A DNA stretch of 14,102 nucleotides, from assembly GCA_905193585.1 (NCBI GenBank), contig CAJJPG010000038.1, positions 1 through 14,102 on the forward strand, written 5' to 3'. The notes below the pieces were generated by a model. That model did not search any database and was not told where the DNA came from. It saw only the letters and a program-made list of their open reading frames with translations. This document shows positions 7,449 to 14,102 of this stretch, one piece after another; position 1 is the stretch's first letter; every line of letters begins with the position of its first letter. Origin of the DNA: an uncultured Oscillospiraceae bacterium. Lineage in GTDB: Bacteria > Bacillota > Clostridia > Oscillospirales > Acutalibacteraceae. A program made the position numbers and the translations under genes.

Positions 7449-7797
7449 TCTTATTTTCCCCGTTTAAGGACTCAATAATTCTCGAAATATTGGCGCTCTG
7501 CTCAATAGAGTCGTCCGCCACAAAGCGCAGCTCGGGCACCTTTCTGAGAGTTAAGCGCGCGCCCAGCTCGCGGCGGAGAAATCCCGCCGCGCCCTTAAGC
7601 GCCTTTACCGAACTCACGGTTTTTTCGTAGCCCTCTATCGCGCTGACATAAACCGTAGCGTAGGAAAGATCGCCCGAAACGTCAACCTTTACAATGCTTA
7701 AAAGCTGGCTCACCCTAGGGTCTTTCATATTCCGCAAAAGCTCGGATAACGCAAGCTTTATGTCAGACGTTATACGGTCAATTCTGTAACCGGCCAT
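7435..7797 (-). CDS. rbfA: 30S ribosome-binding factor RbfA
   Basis: Small KH-fold protein of 120 residues that binds immature 30S subunits and helps late maturation near the 16S rRNA 5' end, with a role in cold adaptation. The sequence shows the family opening YRIDRITSDIKLALSELLRNMKDPRVSQLLSIVKVDVSGDLSYATVYVS, and the ending LRKVPELRFVADDSIEQSANISRIIESL, which matches the conserved RbfA C-terminal block with its Pro-Leu-Phe-Asp/Ser pattern. Its ATG shares one base with the infB stop (TGATG), and its 3' end overlaps nrnA by 14 nt, so translation is probably coupled in both directions. Confidence 0.96.
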   Translation of the reverse strand: MAGYRIDRITSDIKLALSELLRNMKDPRVSQLLSIVKVDVSGDLSYATVYVSAIEGYEKTVSSVKALKGAAGFLRRELGARLTLRKVPELRFVADDSIEQSANISRIIESLNGENKNEEK

Positions 7798-10418
7798 CAG
7801 TCTCTGTACTCCTCCATAATAAAGGCTTCAAAAACGTCGCCCTCTTTAATATCCGCAAACTTCTCAAGTCCTATGCCGCACTCGTAGCCCTGGGCTACTT
7901 CCTTTACGTCGTCCTTAAAGCGGCGCAGCGACGCTATCTTATCCTCGCAGATAACAATACCGTCGCGAACAACGCGTATCTGGCAAGCGCGGGTAACCTT
8001 GCCGTTTGTAATATAGCATCCTGCAACCGTGCCGACGTTGGAAATTTTGTAAACATTGCGCACCTCGGCTGTTCCGAGCTGATTTTCACGGAACTTAGGC
8101 GCCAGCATGCCTTTCATTGCCGATTTTATTTCATCAATGCAATCGTAAATTACGCGGTACATACGCATATCAACGCAGTCGCGCTCAGCCGCCGCCTTGG
8201 CAACGCCGTCGGGGCGGACGTTAAAGCCCACTATAATAGCACCCGAGGTCTGCGCCAGCATAACGTCGGACTCGTTTATAGCGCCCACGCCGCCGTGTAT
8301 AACGCGAACCTTGACTTCGTCATTCGAGAGCTTTTCAAGACTGTCGCGAACCGCCTCAACGCTGCCCTGAACGTCCGCTTTAACAATGATGTTAAGCTCT
8401 TTCAAATCGCCCTCGCTCAATTGGTCAAAGAGGTTATCGAGCGTTACGCGCTGCTTTGCGTTGAACAGCTCTTCCTTGGCTTTTTGCTTTCTTTGCTCAA
8501 CAAGCTCGCGCGCCAGTCTTTCGTCGGTTACGGCGTCGAACACATCGCCCGCGTCAGGTGTTTCGGCAAGACCGGTAATTTCAACCGGAACGGACGGACC
8601 TGCTTCTTTCAGCTCCTTGCCGTTTTCGTTGGTCATAACGCGAACTCTGCCCACGGTAGTGCCCGCCACTATTATATCGCCGCTTTTAAGCGTGCCGTTT
8701 TGAACCAGCAGGGAAGCTACAGGACCTCTGCCCTTATCAAGCCTTGCCTCAATAACAATACCCTTAGCCTTGCGGTCGGGGTTGGCTTTAAGCTCCATAA
8801 CCTCGGCTACCAGCAGAATGTTTTCAAGCAGGCTGTCAATTCCCTCGTGGGTCTTAGCCGAAACGGGCACGCATATAACGTCGCCGCCCCACTTTTCGGG
8901 GACAAGACCGTGCTCGGTCAGCTGCTGCAAAACTCTGTCGGGGTTAGCCTCGGGCTTATCCATTTTATTTATGGCAACGATTATCTGCACGTCTGCCGCC
9001 TTGGCGTGGTTTATAGCCTCAATGGTCTGCGGCATAATACCGTCGTCCGCCGCGACAACAAGCACAGCTATATCGGTAGCCATAGCGCCGCGCTTACGCA
9101 TTGAGGTGAACGCCGCGTGTCCCGGAGTATCAAGGAAAGTAATATCCTGCCCGTTGCAGTTTACTCTGTAAGCGCCTATATGCTGGGTAATTCCGCCCGC
9201 CTCGGTATCGGTGACGGCGGTGTGCCTTATAGCGTCAAGCAATGATGTCTTACCGTGGTCAACGTGACCCATTACAACCACAACAGGGCTTCTCGGCTTC
9301 AGGTTCTCGGCGGTATCCTCTGTATCGTCCATAATGCGCTCTTCAATTGTAACAACAACCTGTTTTTCAATTTTAGCGCCCATTTCTGTTACTACTATTT
9401 CGGCGGTATCGTAATCTATTACCTGATTTACGGTTGCCATCATTCCGAGCTTCAAGAGAACCTTTATAACCTCTGCCGCAGTCTTTTTAAGGGCGGCCGC
9501 TAATTCGCCTACGGTAATTTCATCGCCCACGGTAACGGTTATCGGGGTCTTTTTAATGCGCTCTAACTGGAGTCTGCGCATTTTGTCCGCCTCGGTCTCG
9601 CGCTTTGCACCCTGCGGGCGGCGGTAATCCTGTGATTTCTGCTTTATCTTCTGTTTGCGTGAGAAGTTATCGCGCATGGTGTTTGCGGGGGCTATGCGCT
9701 CGTATTTCTCGTTATATTTATCAATATTAACGTTTGAAGTGCGGGTGTCGATATGGCGTATCTCGGCAGGGCCGCGCTTGGGCGCTTCGCCCGGCTTTTT
9801 ATCCTTTTTCTGCGAAACAAAGGGCTTGGGGTCAGAAACGCCGTGCTTTTTCTCTTCGGGTTTCTTCTCTTCCTGCTTCTTTTCCTCTTTTTCAGGCTCG
9901 GACTGTTTCTTTTCTTCCGTTTTCTTTACTTCCGGCTTTGCCGCCTGTTCAGACTTCTTATCGGCAGCAGGCTTTTCCTCAGCCTTTTTCTCGGCAGGCT
10001 TTGCAGCCTCGGTCTTAACTTCTGCCTTTACCTCCGCCTTTTTCGGTTCGGGCTTTGCTTGCTCTTCCTTTTTCTCCGCTTTTTTGGGTTCGGCGGGTTT
10101 TTCGCCGTTCTGCGCGGCTGCTGCTGCTTTAAGCTGTTCCAAAATAGCCATCTGTTCGGCAAGTTTTTTGTTCTTTTCCTCTTCCCTTGCCTTTTTCGCC
10201 GCGGCTCTCGATTCCGCTCCCGTAGCAAAATAATCGGCAAAGTTTTTAACTTCGTTCTGCTTTGTAAGTGTATCGAAAACAAGGCTTATTTCCTTTTCGT
10301 CCAAAGCGGCGCCGCTTTTTTTATCGGCTCCCGTTTTATCGGCAATAATCTTTATAATATCCTTTGAAGTAAGCCCGAAATCCTTTGCAAGCTCGCTTAT
10401 TTTGTATTTATTCGTCAT
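7797..10418 (-). CDS. infB: Translation initiation factor IF-2
   Basis: GTPase that places initiator fMet-tRNA on the 30S subunit and promotes subunit joining. It has 873 residues with the chosen start. An IF2_N module begins the protein (TNKYKISELAKDFGLTSKDIIKII). A Lys/Glu/Ala/Pro-rich linker follows (about 100-195), then a second IF2_N module (about 295-350). The GTPase domain has G1 GHVDHGKT (384-391), G2 GGITQHIGAY, G3 DTPGH (430-434), G4 NKMD (484-487) and G5 SAK. Domains II, III and the C-terminal fMet-tRNA-binding domain complete it. The ATG at 10416-10418 has AAGGAGG about 8 nt upstream and gives the usual start; the frame's earlier ATG would place the SD inside the gene. The first 11 nt overlap rplGA. 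Confidence 0.98.
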   Translation of the reverse strand: MTNKYKISELAKDFGLTSKDIIKIIADKTGADKKSGAALDEKEISLVFDTLTKQNEVKNFADYFATGAESRAAAKKAREEEKNKKLAEQMAILEQLKAAAAAQNGEKPAEPKKAEKKEEQAKPEPKKAEVKAEVKTEAAKPAEKKAEEKPAADKKSEQAAKPEVKKTEEKKQSEPEKEEKKQEEKKPEEKKHGVSDPKPFVSQKKDKKPGEAPKRGPAEIRHIDTRTSNVNIDKYNEKYERIAPANTMRDNFSRKQKIKQKSQDYRRPQGAKRETEADKMRRLQLERIKKTPITVTVGDEITVGELAAALKKTAAEVIKVLLKLGMMATVNQVIDYDTAEIVVTEMGAKIEKQVVVTIEERIMDDTEDTAENLKPRSPVVVVMGHVDHGKTSLLDAIRHTAVTDTEAGGITQHIGAYRVNCNGQDITFLDTPGHAAFTSMRKRGAMATDIAVLVVAADDGIMPQTIEAINHAKAADVQIIVAINKMDKPEANPDRVLQQLTEHGLVPEKWGGDVICVPVSAKTHEGIDSLLENILLVAEVMELKANPDRKAKGIVIEARLDKGRGPVASLLVQNGTLKSGDIIVAGTTVGRVRVMTNENGKELKEAGPSVPVEITGLAETPDAGDVFDAVTDERLARELVEQRKQKAKEELFNAKQRVTLDNLFDQLSEGDLKELNIIVKADVQGSVEAVRDSLEKLSNDEVKVRVIHGGVGAINESDVMLAQTSGAIIVGFNVRPDGVAKAAAERDCVDMRMYRVIYDCIDEIKSAMKGMLAPKFRENQLGTAEVRNVYKISNVGTVAGCYITNGKVTRACQIRVVRDGIVICEDKIASLRRFKDDVKEVAQGYECGIGLEKFADIKEGDVFEAFIMEEYRD

Positions 10419-10734
10419 TAGCTTTTCCTCCTTCAACGTACGCCTTTAAAAAAGCGTCGGCAAAACCGCTGTCGTTTATAGTTAAAATTCCGCATCTCCG
10501 ACCGACAGCGTCCGACACGGTCAATATATCAAAGCCCTCAAGCACTTTCAGCTCAACGTTATGCTTTTTACAAAAGAAACCTATTTCCTTGCGGCTCTTT
10601 TCGGATACGTCGCATGCCGCCACGGCAAGTCTGGCTTTTCCCTTTGCAAGCGACTCGCGCGCTTTATCCATACCGTAGCTTAAATTTCCCGATTTCGCCG
10701 CAAAGCCCAGTAAAGTCAAAAGTTTATTTTTCAC
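10408..10734 (-). CDS. rplGA: L7Ae-family ribosomal protein (YlxQ, L7Ae-like)
   Basis: Protein of 108 residues in the L7Ae/L30e/S12e/Gadd45 family, which bind kink-turn RNA. Visible are the opening LLTLLGFAAKSGNLSYGMDKA, the core ARLAVAACDVSEKSRKEIGFFCKKHNVEL, and the ending GRRCGILTINDSGFADAFLKAY. The gene in B. subtilis at this position is ylxQ (rplGA). Its exact cellular RNA partner is not established from sequence. The start overlaps rnpM by 11 nt, and the end overlaps infB by 11 nt, so it is embedded in the coupled operon. Confidence 0.93.
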   Translation of the reverse strand: MKNKLLTLLGFAAKSGNLSYGMDKARESLAKGKARLAVAACDVSEKSRKEIGFFCKKHNVELKVLEGFDILTVSDAVGRRCGILTINDSGFADAFLKAYVEGGKANDE

Positions 10735-10996
10735 TCTTCAAAAGCTCCGTTTCAATCGTTTCCCAAACGCCGTCGGGCACGTATTCTCCGAATGCTCTTT
10801 GCAGCGCTCCCGATTTTCTTGCCTTTTTAAGGCATTCAGGCGATTTGCATATATACGCCCCTCTGCCGTTCAGCTTTCCCGTAGCGTCCGCTTTTATTTC
10901 GCCGTTCGGCGTTTTAACTATGCGCATAAGCTCGCGTTTCGGTTTCATCTCGCGGCAGCCGATGCACATTCGCATAGGTATCTTTCCGGTTCCCAT
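10724..10996 (-). CDS. rnpM: YlxR family RNA-binding protein (RnpM, RNase P modulator)
   Basis: Small basic protein of 90 residues from the YlxR family. Recognisable blocks are PMRMCIGCREMKPKRELMRIV (about 7-27), KLNGRGAYIC (about 41-50) and CLKKARKSGALQRAFG. Family members in Firmicutes have been reported to bind RNase P RNA and modulate its activity; that function is carried over from homologues. The ATG has AAAGGAG about 10 nt upstream. It starts 24 nt after the nusA stop, one of only two non-overlapping junctions in the operon, and overlaps rplGA by 11 nt at its 3' end. Confidence 0.94.
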   Translation of the reverse strand: MGTGKIPMRMCIGCREMKPKRELMRIVKTPNGEIKADATGKLNGRGAYICKSPECLKKARKSGALQRAFGEYVPDGVWETIETELLKSEK

Positions 10997-11020
10997 GGCT
11001 TAAAGGCTCCTTTCAACTGC

Positions 11021-12106
11021 TTATTCGCCGAAAAATCCGCTTTCGGGATGAATGTCTATCTTCCAGCCGGTTAATTTTGCGGCAAGCCTTACGTTCTGCC
11101 CCTTGTTGCCTATTGCAAGCGATAACTGAGACTCCGGCACGCTTACCTTGCAGACCTTCGGGTCTTCGCTTTCAATCTCAACCGATACTACCTTTGCGGG
11201 AGAAAGTGCCTCGGCTACAAACTCGTGCGGGTCGTCGCTGTATTTAACAATATCTATCTTTTCGCCGGCTAATTCCTCAACTATCTTATTAACGCGCGCG
11301 CCTCTCGGGCCTATGCAGGCGCCAACGGCGTCAATCTCGGGGTTGGCAGACCATACTGCCAGCTTTGTTCTTGAGCCCGCCTGGCGCGATACCGATTTTA
11401 TTTCAATAGTACCGTCGAATATCTCGGGCACTTCTGTCTCAAACAAACGCTTTACAAGGCAAGGGTGAGTGCGGGAGAGCATTATTCTCGCTCCGCGCTC
11501 GGTCTCCTTTACGTCTACCACATATACCTTTATGTGGTCGCCCTCTGTCAGCACCTCGTCGGGCACCTGCTCGGTTTTGGGCAATGTTGCCTCGTTTGTG
11601 CCTATTGTAAGTATTGCGTTGCCGGTTTTGGGGTCGATTCGCTGAACCACCGCCGTCACAAGCTCGCGGTTATGGCTCTGGAACTCTGCAAGTACCTGAC
11701 CCCTTTCAGCCTCTCTTACGCCCTGGCGGAAATTATTCTTTGAGTTCTGCGCTACCACTCTGCCGAATTTTCTCGGGTCGAGTTTTATATCTATAAAGCC
11801 GTGCTCAAGTGACGCGGGATCGATAGCCGCCGCGTCTTCCTTTGAAATTTCGGTATAAGGATCCATAACCTCGTCAACAATCGTTTTGCGGGCAGTTACG
11901 TTGAAAATTTCCTTTTCGGTATCAATAACGCAGGAAACTATATCGTTTCCGCCGTAATCCTTGCGCGCCGCAACCACTATTGCCTCGGCTATTTTATCCG
12001 CAATAAATTCGCGCGGTATTCCGCGTTCCTCTTCCATAAGCCTTAATGCTTCAAAAAACTCCTTGTTATTATCGGTTTTAGCCTTTGATGTTTTTCTTGC
12101 TGCCAT
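11021..12106 (-). CDS. nusA: Transcription termination/antitermination factor NusA
   Basis: Binds RNA polymerase and nascent RNA, promoting pausing and intrinsic termination and taking part in antitermination of rRNA. It has 361 residues with the chosen start, the short Firmicute form lacking the C-terminal acidic repeats of E. coli NusA (495). Domains: polymerase-binding N-terminal domain (about 1-125), S1 (about 132-204), KH1 (about 227-300, with IGPRGARV at 265-272) and KH2 (about 305-361, with AIGNKGQNVRLAAKLTGWKIDI). The frame is open back to a GTG at 12134-12136 inside rimP, but the ATG at 12104-12106 has GGAGG 10 nt upstream. Its product may act on the hairpin in the operon's own leader. 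Confidence 0.97.
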   Translation of the reverse strand: MAARKTSKAKTDNNKEFFEALRLMEEERGIPREFIADKIAEAIVVAARKDYGGNDIVSCVIDTEKEIFNVTARKTIVDEVMDPYTEISKEDAAAIDPASLEHGFIDIKLDPRKFGRVVAQNSKNNFRQGVREAERGQVLAEFQSHNRELVTAVVQRIDPKTGNAILTIGTNEATLPKTEQVPDEVLTEGDHIKVYVVDVKETERGARIMLSRTHPCLVKRLFETEVPEIFDGTIEIKSVSRQAGSRTKLAVWSANPEIDAVGACIGPRGARVNKIVEELAGEKIDIVKYSDDPHEFVAEALSPAKVVSVEIESEDPKVCKVSVPESQLSLAIGNKGQNVRLAAKLTGWKIDIHPESGFFGE

Positions 12107-12122
12107 TTTCCGTTTTCCTCCA

Positions 12123-12578
12123 TTATTCAAAATCACAAAGATTTGCTTTTGATATATTTTTGTATTCCACAGTGAGCACGGTATTACCCGTATTCAGCGT
12201 AACGCCCTCTTCGCCTGCGTTTTCAAGCGTTCCGGTAAGCTCCTTTTTGCCGTCATACGCCTTGTATAGCTTTAAACGAACCGGCTTGCCTACCGATTCC
12301 TCATAATGCCTGCGCCTTGTCAGCTCCCGCTCAATGCCCGGCGAGCATACCTCTAAATAGTACGATACGTCAATCGGATCCGCCTCGTCTATAATCGGGT
12401 CAATAGCGTGTGAGACGTTTGTGCAGTCGTCAATGCTTATGCCCCCGGGTTTATCAATAAATACCCTAAGGTACCAAGAAGCGCCCTCTTTTAAAAAGCG
12501 CACATCCCAAAGCTCAACGCCCTCTGCGGCTACCGCGTCCTTTATAAGCTCGTAGACCCTTTCAGCCGAATTTGCCAT
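12123..12578 (-). CDS. rimP: Ribosome maturation factor RimP
   Basis: Assists 30S subunit assembly in the cytoplasm. It has 151 residues with the chosen start. Visible are the N-terminal domain (MANSAERVYELIKDAVAAEG, ELWDVRFLKEGASWYLRVFID, then GGISIDDCTNVSHAIDPIID), the signature YLEVCSPGIERELTRRRHYEESVGKPVRL (the family's SPGLDRPL block) and the C-terminal Sm-like domain. The frame extends upstream to a TTG at 12600-12602, but that lies in the T-tract of the leader terminator. The ATG at 12576-12578 has GGGAG 10 nt upstream and was preferred. It is the first gene of the operon, with 16 nt to nusA. Confidence 0.95.
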   Translation of the reverse strand: MANSAERVYELIKDAVAAEGVELWDVRFLKEGASWYLRVFIDKPGGISIDDCTNVSHAIDPIIDEADPIDVSYYLEVCSPGIERELTRRRHYEESVGKPVRLKLYKAYDGKKELTGTLENAGEEGVTLNTGNTVLTVEYKNISKANLCDFE

Positions 12579-12600
12579 TTTTTCACTGCTCCCTACCCGC

Positions 12601-12631
12601 AAAACAAAAGTGAGCGGGTCGCCCCACTCAC
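12601..12631 (-). terminator. Leader terminator/attenuator of the rimP-nusA operon
   Basis: In the leftward transcript a 9-bp stem (GTGAGTGGG pairing with CCCGCTCAC, one G-T wobble; 12623-12631 with 12610-12618) is closed by a GCGA tetraloop of the GNRA type and followed by TTTTGTTTT (12601-12609). This is a standard intrinsic terminator form with an interrupted T-tract. It lies between the promoter and the rimP binding site, so it must be read through for the operon to be expressed. Confidence 0.75.
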
Positions 12632-12652
12632 CTTTCTTTGCTTAGTAAAGCA

Positions 12653-12698
12653 ATTATACCACGTCCGCCTTAAAAAATCAAGTTTTTTTTCAAAAAAA
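12653..12698 (-). promoter_or_regulatory. Promoter of the rimP-nusA operon with UP-like A/T tracts
   Basis: Leftward reading: TTGATT at 12676-12681, a 17-bp spacer, and TATAAT at 12653-12658 (perfect -10). Transcription would begin near 12646, giving a leader of about 68 nt. Just upstream of the -35 box are a run of seven T (12692-12698) and eight A (12683-12690) in the transcribed orientation, resembling an UP element bound by the polymerase alpha subunits. Confidence 0.8.
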
Positions 12699-12785
12699 TT
12701 GCGTTATGTATTTTTTTATATGTATGCTATAAATTTTATAATATAACAGGCGGTAAATATTATTTAAAATTTTTCAAAAAAAGTC

Positions 12786-12814
12786 TTTTTGTGTCGAACG
12801 TTTTGTGATAAAAT
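12786..12814 (+). promoter_or_regulatory. Likely prs promoter (extended -10)
   Basis: TAAAAT at 12809-12814 is preceded by TGA, forming an extended -10 (TGnTAAAAT); the -35 region at 12786-12791 (TTTTTG) is weak. Transcription would start near 12821, about 27 nt before the prs ATG. Other -10-like boxes lie further upstream (TGCTATAAA at 12725-12733, TATAAT at 12737-12742) in a very A/T-rich stretch and could also serve. Apart from these boxes I see no gene in the 269 bp between rimP and prs. Confidence 0.45.
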
Positions 12815-12847
12815 AAATATAGCAATATTTATACGGAGGGCTTTTAT

Positions 12848-13978
12848 ATGGCAAGTATCAATTTTAAGCACACACCTTTCGGGGATCTTGCGCTGATAAG
12901 CATGCGCGGCTGCGAGGACATTGCTTCACAGGTTGACTATTACTTAAAGCAATGGCGCAATATTCCCGATGATGAATCCTTTGTGGTTCCGGCTAACTGC
13001 CCGCGTTTCGGTACAGGCGAGGCAAAGGCGGTTTTAAAGCACACCGCACGCGGACTTGATGCCTACATTCTTTGTGATTGCTTTAATTACAGCGTAACCT
13101 ACAAAATGTACGGTCAGACAGTTCCTATGAGTCCCGATGACCACTACCAGGATTTAAAGCGCATAATTGCGGCGCTCGGCGGCAAGGCGAGAAGAATAAC
13201 CGTTATAATGCCTATGCTGTATGAGGGCAGGCAGCACAGAAGAACCACCCGCGAATCTATGGACTGCGCAATGGCGCTGCAGGAGCTTGTGGCAATGGGC
13301 GTTAAGAATATAGTAACGTTCGACGCGCACGACCCCCGCGTTAACAACGCGATCCCGCTTGACGGCTTTGATAACGTTCAGGCAGCTTACCAAATGATAA
13401 AGGCTCTTTTAAAAACCGTTCCCGATATTAAGCTCGACCGCGACCACACCATGATAGTATCCCCCGATGAGGGCGGCATGGGTCGCTGCATTTATTACTC
13501 CTCCGTTTTGGGGCTTGACCTCGGTATGTTCTACAAGCGCCGCAATTACTCTGTAATAGTAAACGGCAGAAACCCCATTGAAGCGCACGAATTCCTCGGA
13601 AACGATATAACCGGCAAGGACCTTATTTTGGTTGACGATATGATTTCCTCGGGCGAATCAATGCTCGATATAGCCGCAAAGCTCAAAGAAAAGGGCGCAG
13701 GCAGAATATTTATTTTCTCCACATTCGGTCTTTTTGTTGAGGGCTTTGAAAAGTTCGACCAATATTATGCCGACGGCAAAATTGATAAAATTTTCACCAC
13801 CAACCTCATTTATCAGCCGCAGGAGCTGCTCGACCGCGATTGGTACTGCAGCGTAAATATGTCAAAGTACATTGCATTGCTTGTCGAGACCCTCAATTAC
13901 GATAATTCCATAAGCAGCCTTTTAGACCCCGTAGACCGTATTAAAAAAATTGTTGCTAAGTACGGTCAGGATAAATAA
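12848..13978 (+). CDS. prs: Ribose-phosphate pyrophosphokinase (PRPP synthetase), long divergent form
   Basis: Makes PRPP from ribose 5-phosphate and ATP, the precursor for nucleotides, His, Trp and NAD. At 376 residues it is longer than the usual form of about 315. Recognisable parts: the N-terminal phosphoribosyltransferase fold, the flexible catalytic loop region YEGRQHRRTTRE (125-136, compare RQDRK in classic enzymes), VTFDAHDPR with His161, VSPDEGGMGR (204-213), and the PRPP-binding loop ILVDDMISSGESM (260-272). That loop keeps the DD pair but departs from the classic DDMIDTAGT. The extra length is spread over the N-terminal region and a C-terminal tail after FTTNLIYQPQEL. The ATG has GGAGG with 8 nt spacing. 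It is transcribed away from the nusA operon and ended by a strong hairpin. I recall similar long forms in Clostridia. Confidence 0.9.
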   Translation: MASINFKHTPFGDLALISMRGCEDIASQVDYYLKQWRNIPDDESFVVPANCPRFGTGEAKAVLKHTARGLDAYILCDCFNYSVTYKMYGQTVPMSPDDHYQDLKRIIAALGGKARRITVIMPMLYEGRQHRRTTRESMDCAMALQELVAMGVKNIVTFDAHDPRVNNAIPLDGFDNVQAAYQMIKALLKTVPDIKLDRDHTMIVSPDEGGMGRCIYYSSVLGLDLGMFYKRRNYSVIVNGRNPIEAHEFLGNDITGKDLILVDDMISSGESMLDIAAKLKEKGAGRIFIFSTFGLFVEGFEKFDQYYADGKIDKIFTTNLIYQPQELLDRDWYCSVNMSKYIALLVETLNYDNSISSLLDPVDRIKKIVAKYGQDK

Positions 13979-13992
13979 ATCGGTATAACCGC

Positions 13993-14039
13993 AGCCCCGC
14001 CCAAATGCTAAAGCATTTGGGCGGGGCTTAATTTTATTA
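13993..14039 (+). terminator. Intrinsic terminator of prs
   Basis: A perfect 16-bp stem (AGCCCCGCCCAAATGC at 13993-14008 pairing with 14013-14028) with a TAAA loop, followed by TTAATTTTATT. It begins 14 nt after the prs stop. The left flank is not T-rich on the opposite strand, so it mainly serves rightward transcription. Confidence 0.93.
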
Positions 14040-14052
14040 AATAACCGTAATG

Positions 14053-14102
14053 AAAGGAGCCTATTTGCCTCCCCTGTGTAAGGGTGCGGGTGTCCGGCGG
14101 GC
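14053..14102. repeat. Possible edge of a dispersed intergenic repeat
   Basis: The last 50 bases, beginning AAAGGAGCCTATTTGCC and running through CTCCCCTGTGTAAGGG into G/C-rich sequence, look unlike the A/T-rich DNA before them. They resemble, from memory, the small imperfect palindromic repeats seen many times between genes in gut Clostridia. Only part is inside the window, so its inverted half cannot be checked. An untruncated gene start (ATG at 14050) is the other reading, but it would give a Pro/Gly/Arg-rich peptide of the kind often wrongly called in such repeats. Confidence 0.25.

Noticed and set aside
8295..9104. Plus-strand open frame of 269 codons antisense to infB
   Set aside because: It is the complement of the IF-2 GTPase and C-terminal domains, with no ribosome binding site or recognisable domain.
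9753..10367. Plus-strand hydrophobic Leu/Phe-rich frame that could look like a membrane protein
   Set aside because: It arises from the complement of the Lys/Glu-rich IF-2 linker; the hydrophobic look is a by-product of AAG/GAA codons read backwards.
12600..12602. Longer rimP starting at TTG
   Set aside because: That codon lies in the T-tract of the leader terminator and lacks a binding site; the ATG 24 bases later has GGGAG and gives the usual N-terminus.
12638..12653. Short palindrome TTGCTT-AGTA-AAGCAA at the start of the nusA operon transcript
   Set aside because: It overlaps the -10 box and the predicted start, so it cannot form fully in RNA; as an operator, a 6-bp arm is too short to support alone.

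Overview
The window looks like a chromosomal piece from an uncultured gut Clostridia-type Firmicute (Oscillospiraceae or Lachnospiraceae style). The evidence is the gene order rimP-nusA-rnpM-rplGA-infB-rbfA-nrnA-truB-ribF, strong AGGAGG-type ribosome binding sites, and a short NusA without the C-terminal repeats of enterobacteria. Most of it is core housekeeping DNA. I do not see a convincing undescribed system; the best second-look items are regulatory.

Layout. 1-723, minus strand: the end of a phage-type lysis cassette, with an XhlA/holin-like coiled-coil membrane protein followed by a GH25 lysozyme cut by the window edge. 792-834: a strong bidirectional hairpin terminator. 838-1038: a possible small membrane peptide frame just past lacZ. 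1039-3873, minus: a full-length GH2 beta-galactosidase (LacZ type) with its own sigma-A-like promoter, whose -35 box overlaps the stop codon of the gene upstream.

3931-12578, minus: a ten-gene, tightly packed operon, rimP-nusA-rnpM-rplGA-infB-rbfA-nrnA-truB-ribF-mscS. Seven of the nine junctions overlap. It serves ribosome maturation, transcription elongation/termination, translation initiation, tRNA modification, small-RNA/pAp turnover and flavin cofactor synthesis, and ends with a mechanosensitive channel. It starts from a good promoter (TTGATT-17-TATAAT, with A/T tracts upstream) and has an intrinsic-terminator hairpin in the leader, which suggests feedback by NusA.

12848-13978, plus: a divergently transcribed long-form ribose-phosphate pyrophosphokinase (prs), ended by a 16-bp perfect hairpin terminator. 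14053-14102: the window ends in what may be the edge of a dispersed intergenic repeat.

Several starts were placed downstream of the longest possible reading frame (ribF, truB, infB, nusA, rimP) because a good Shine-Dalgarno sequence and the conserved N-terminus agree there. No tRNA, rRNA, CRISPR array, insertion sequence or transposase was seen.
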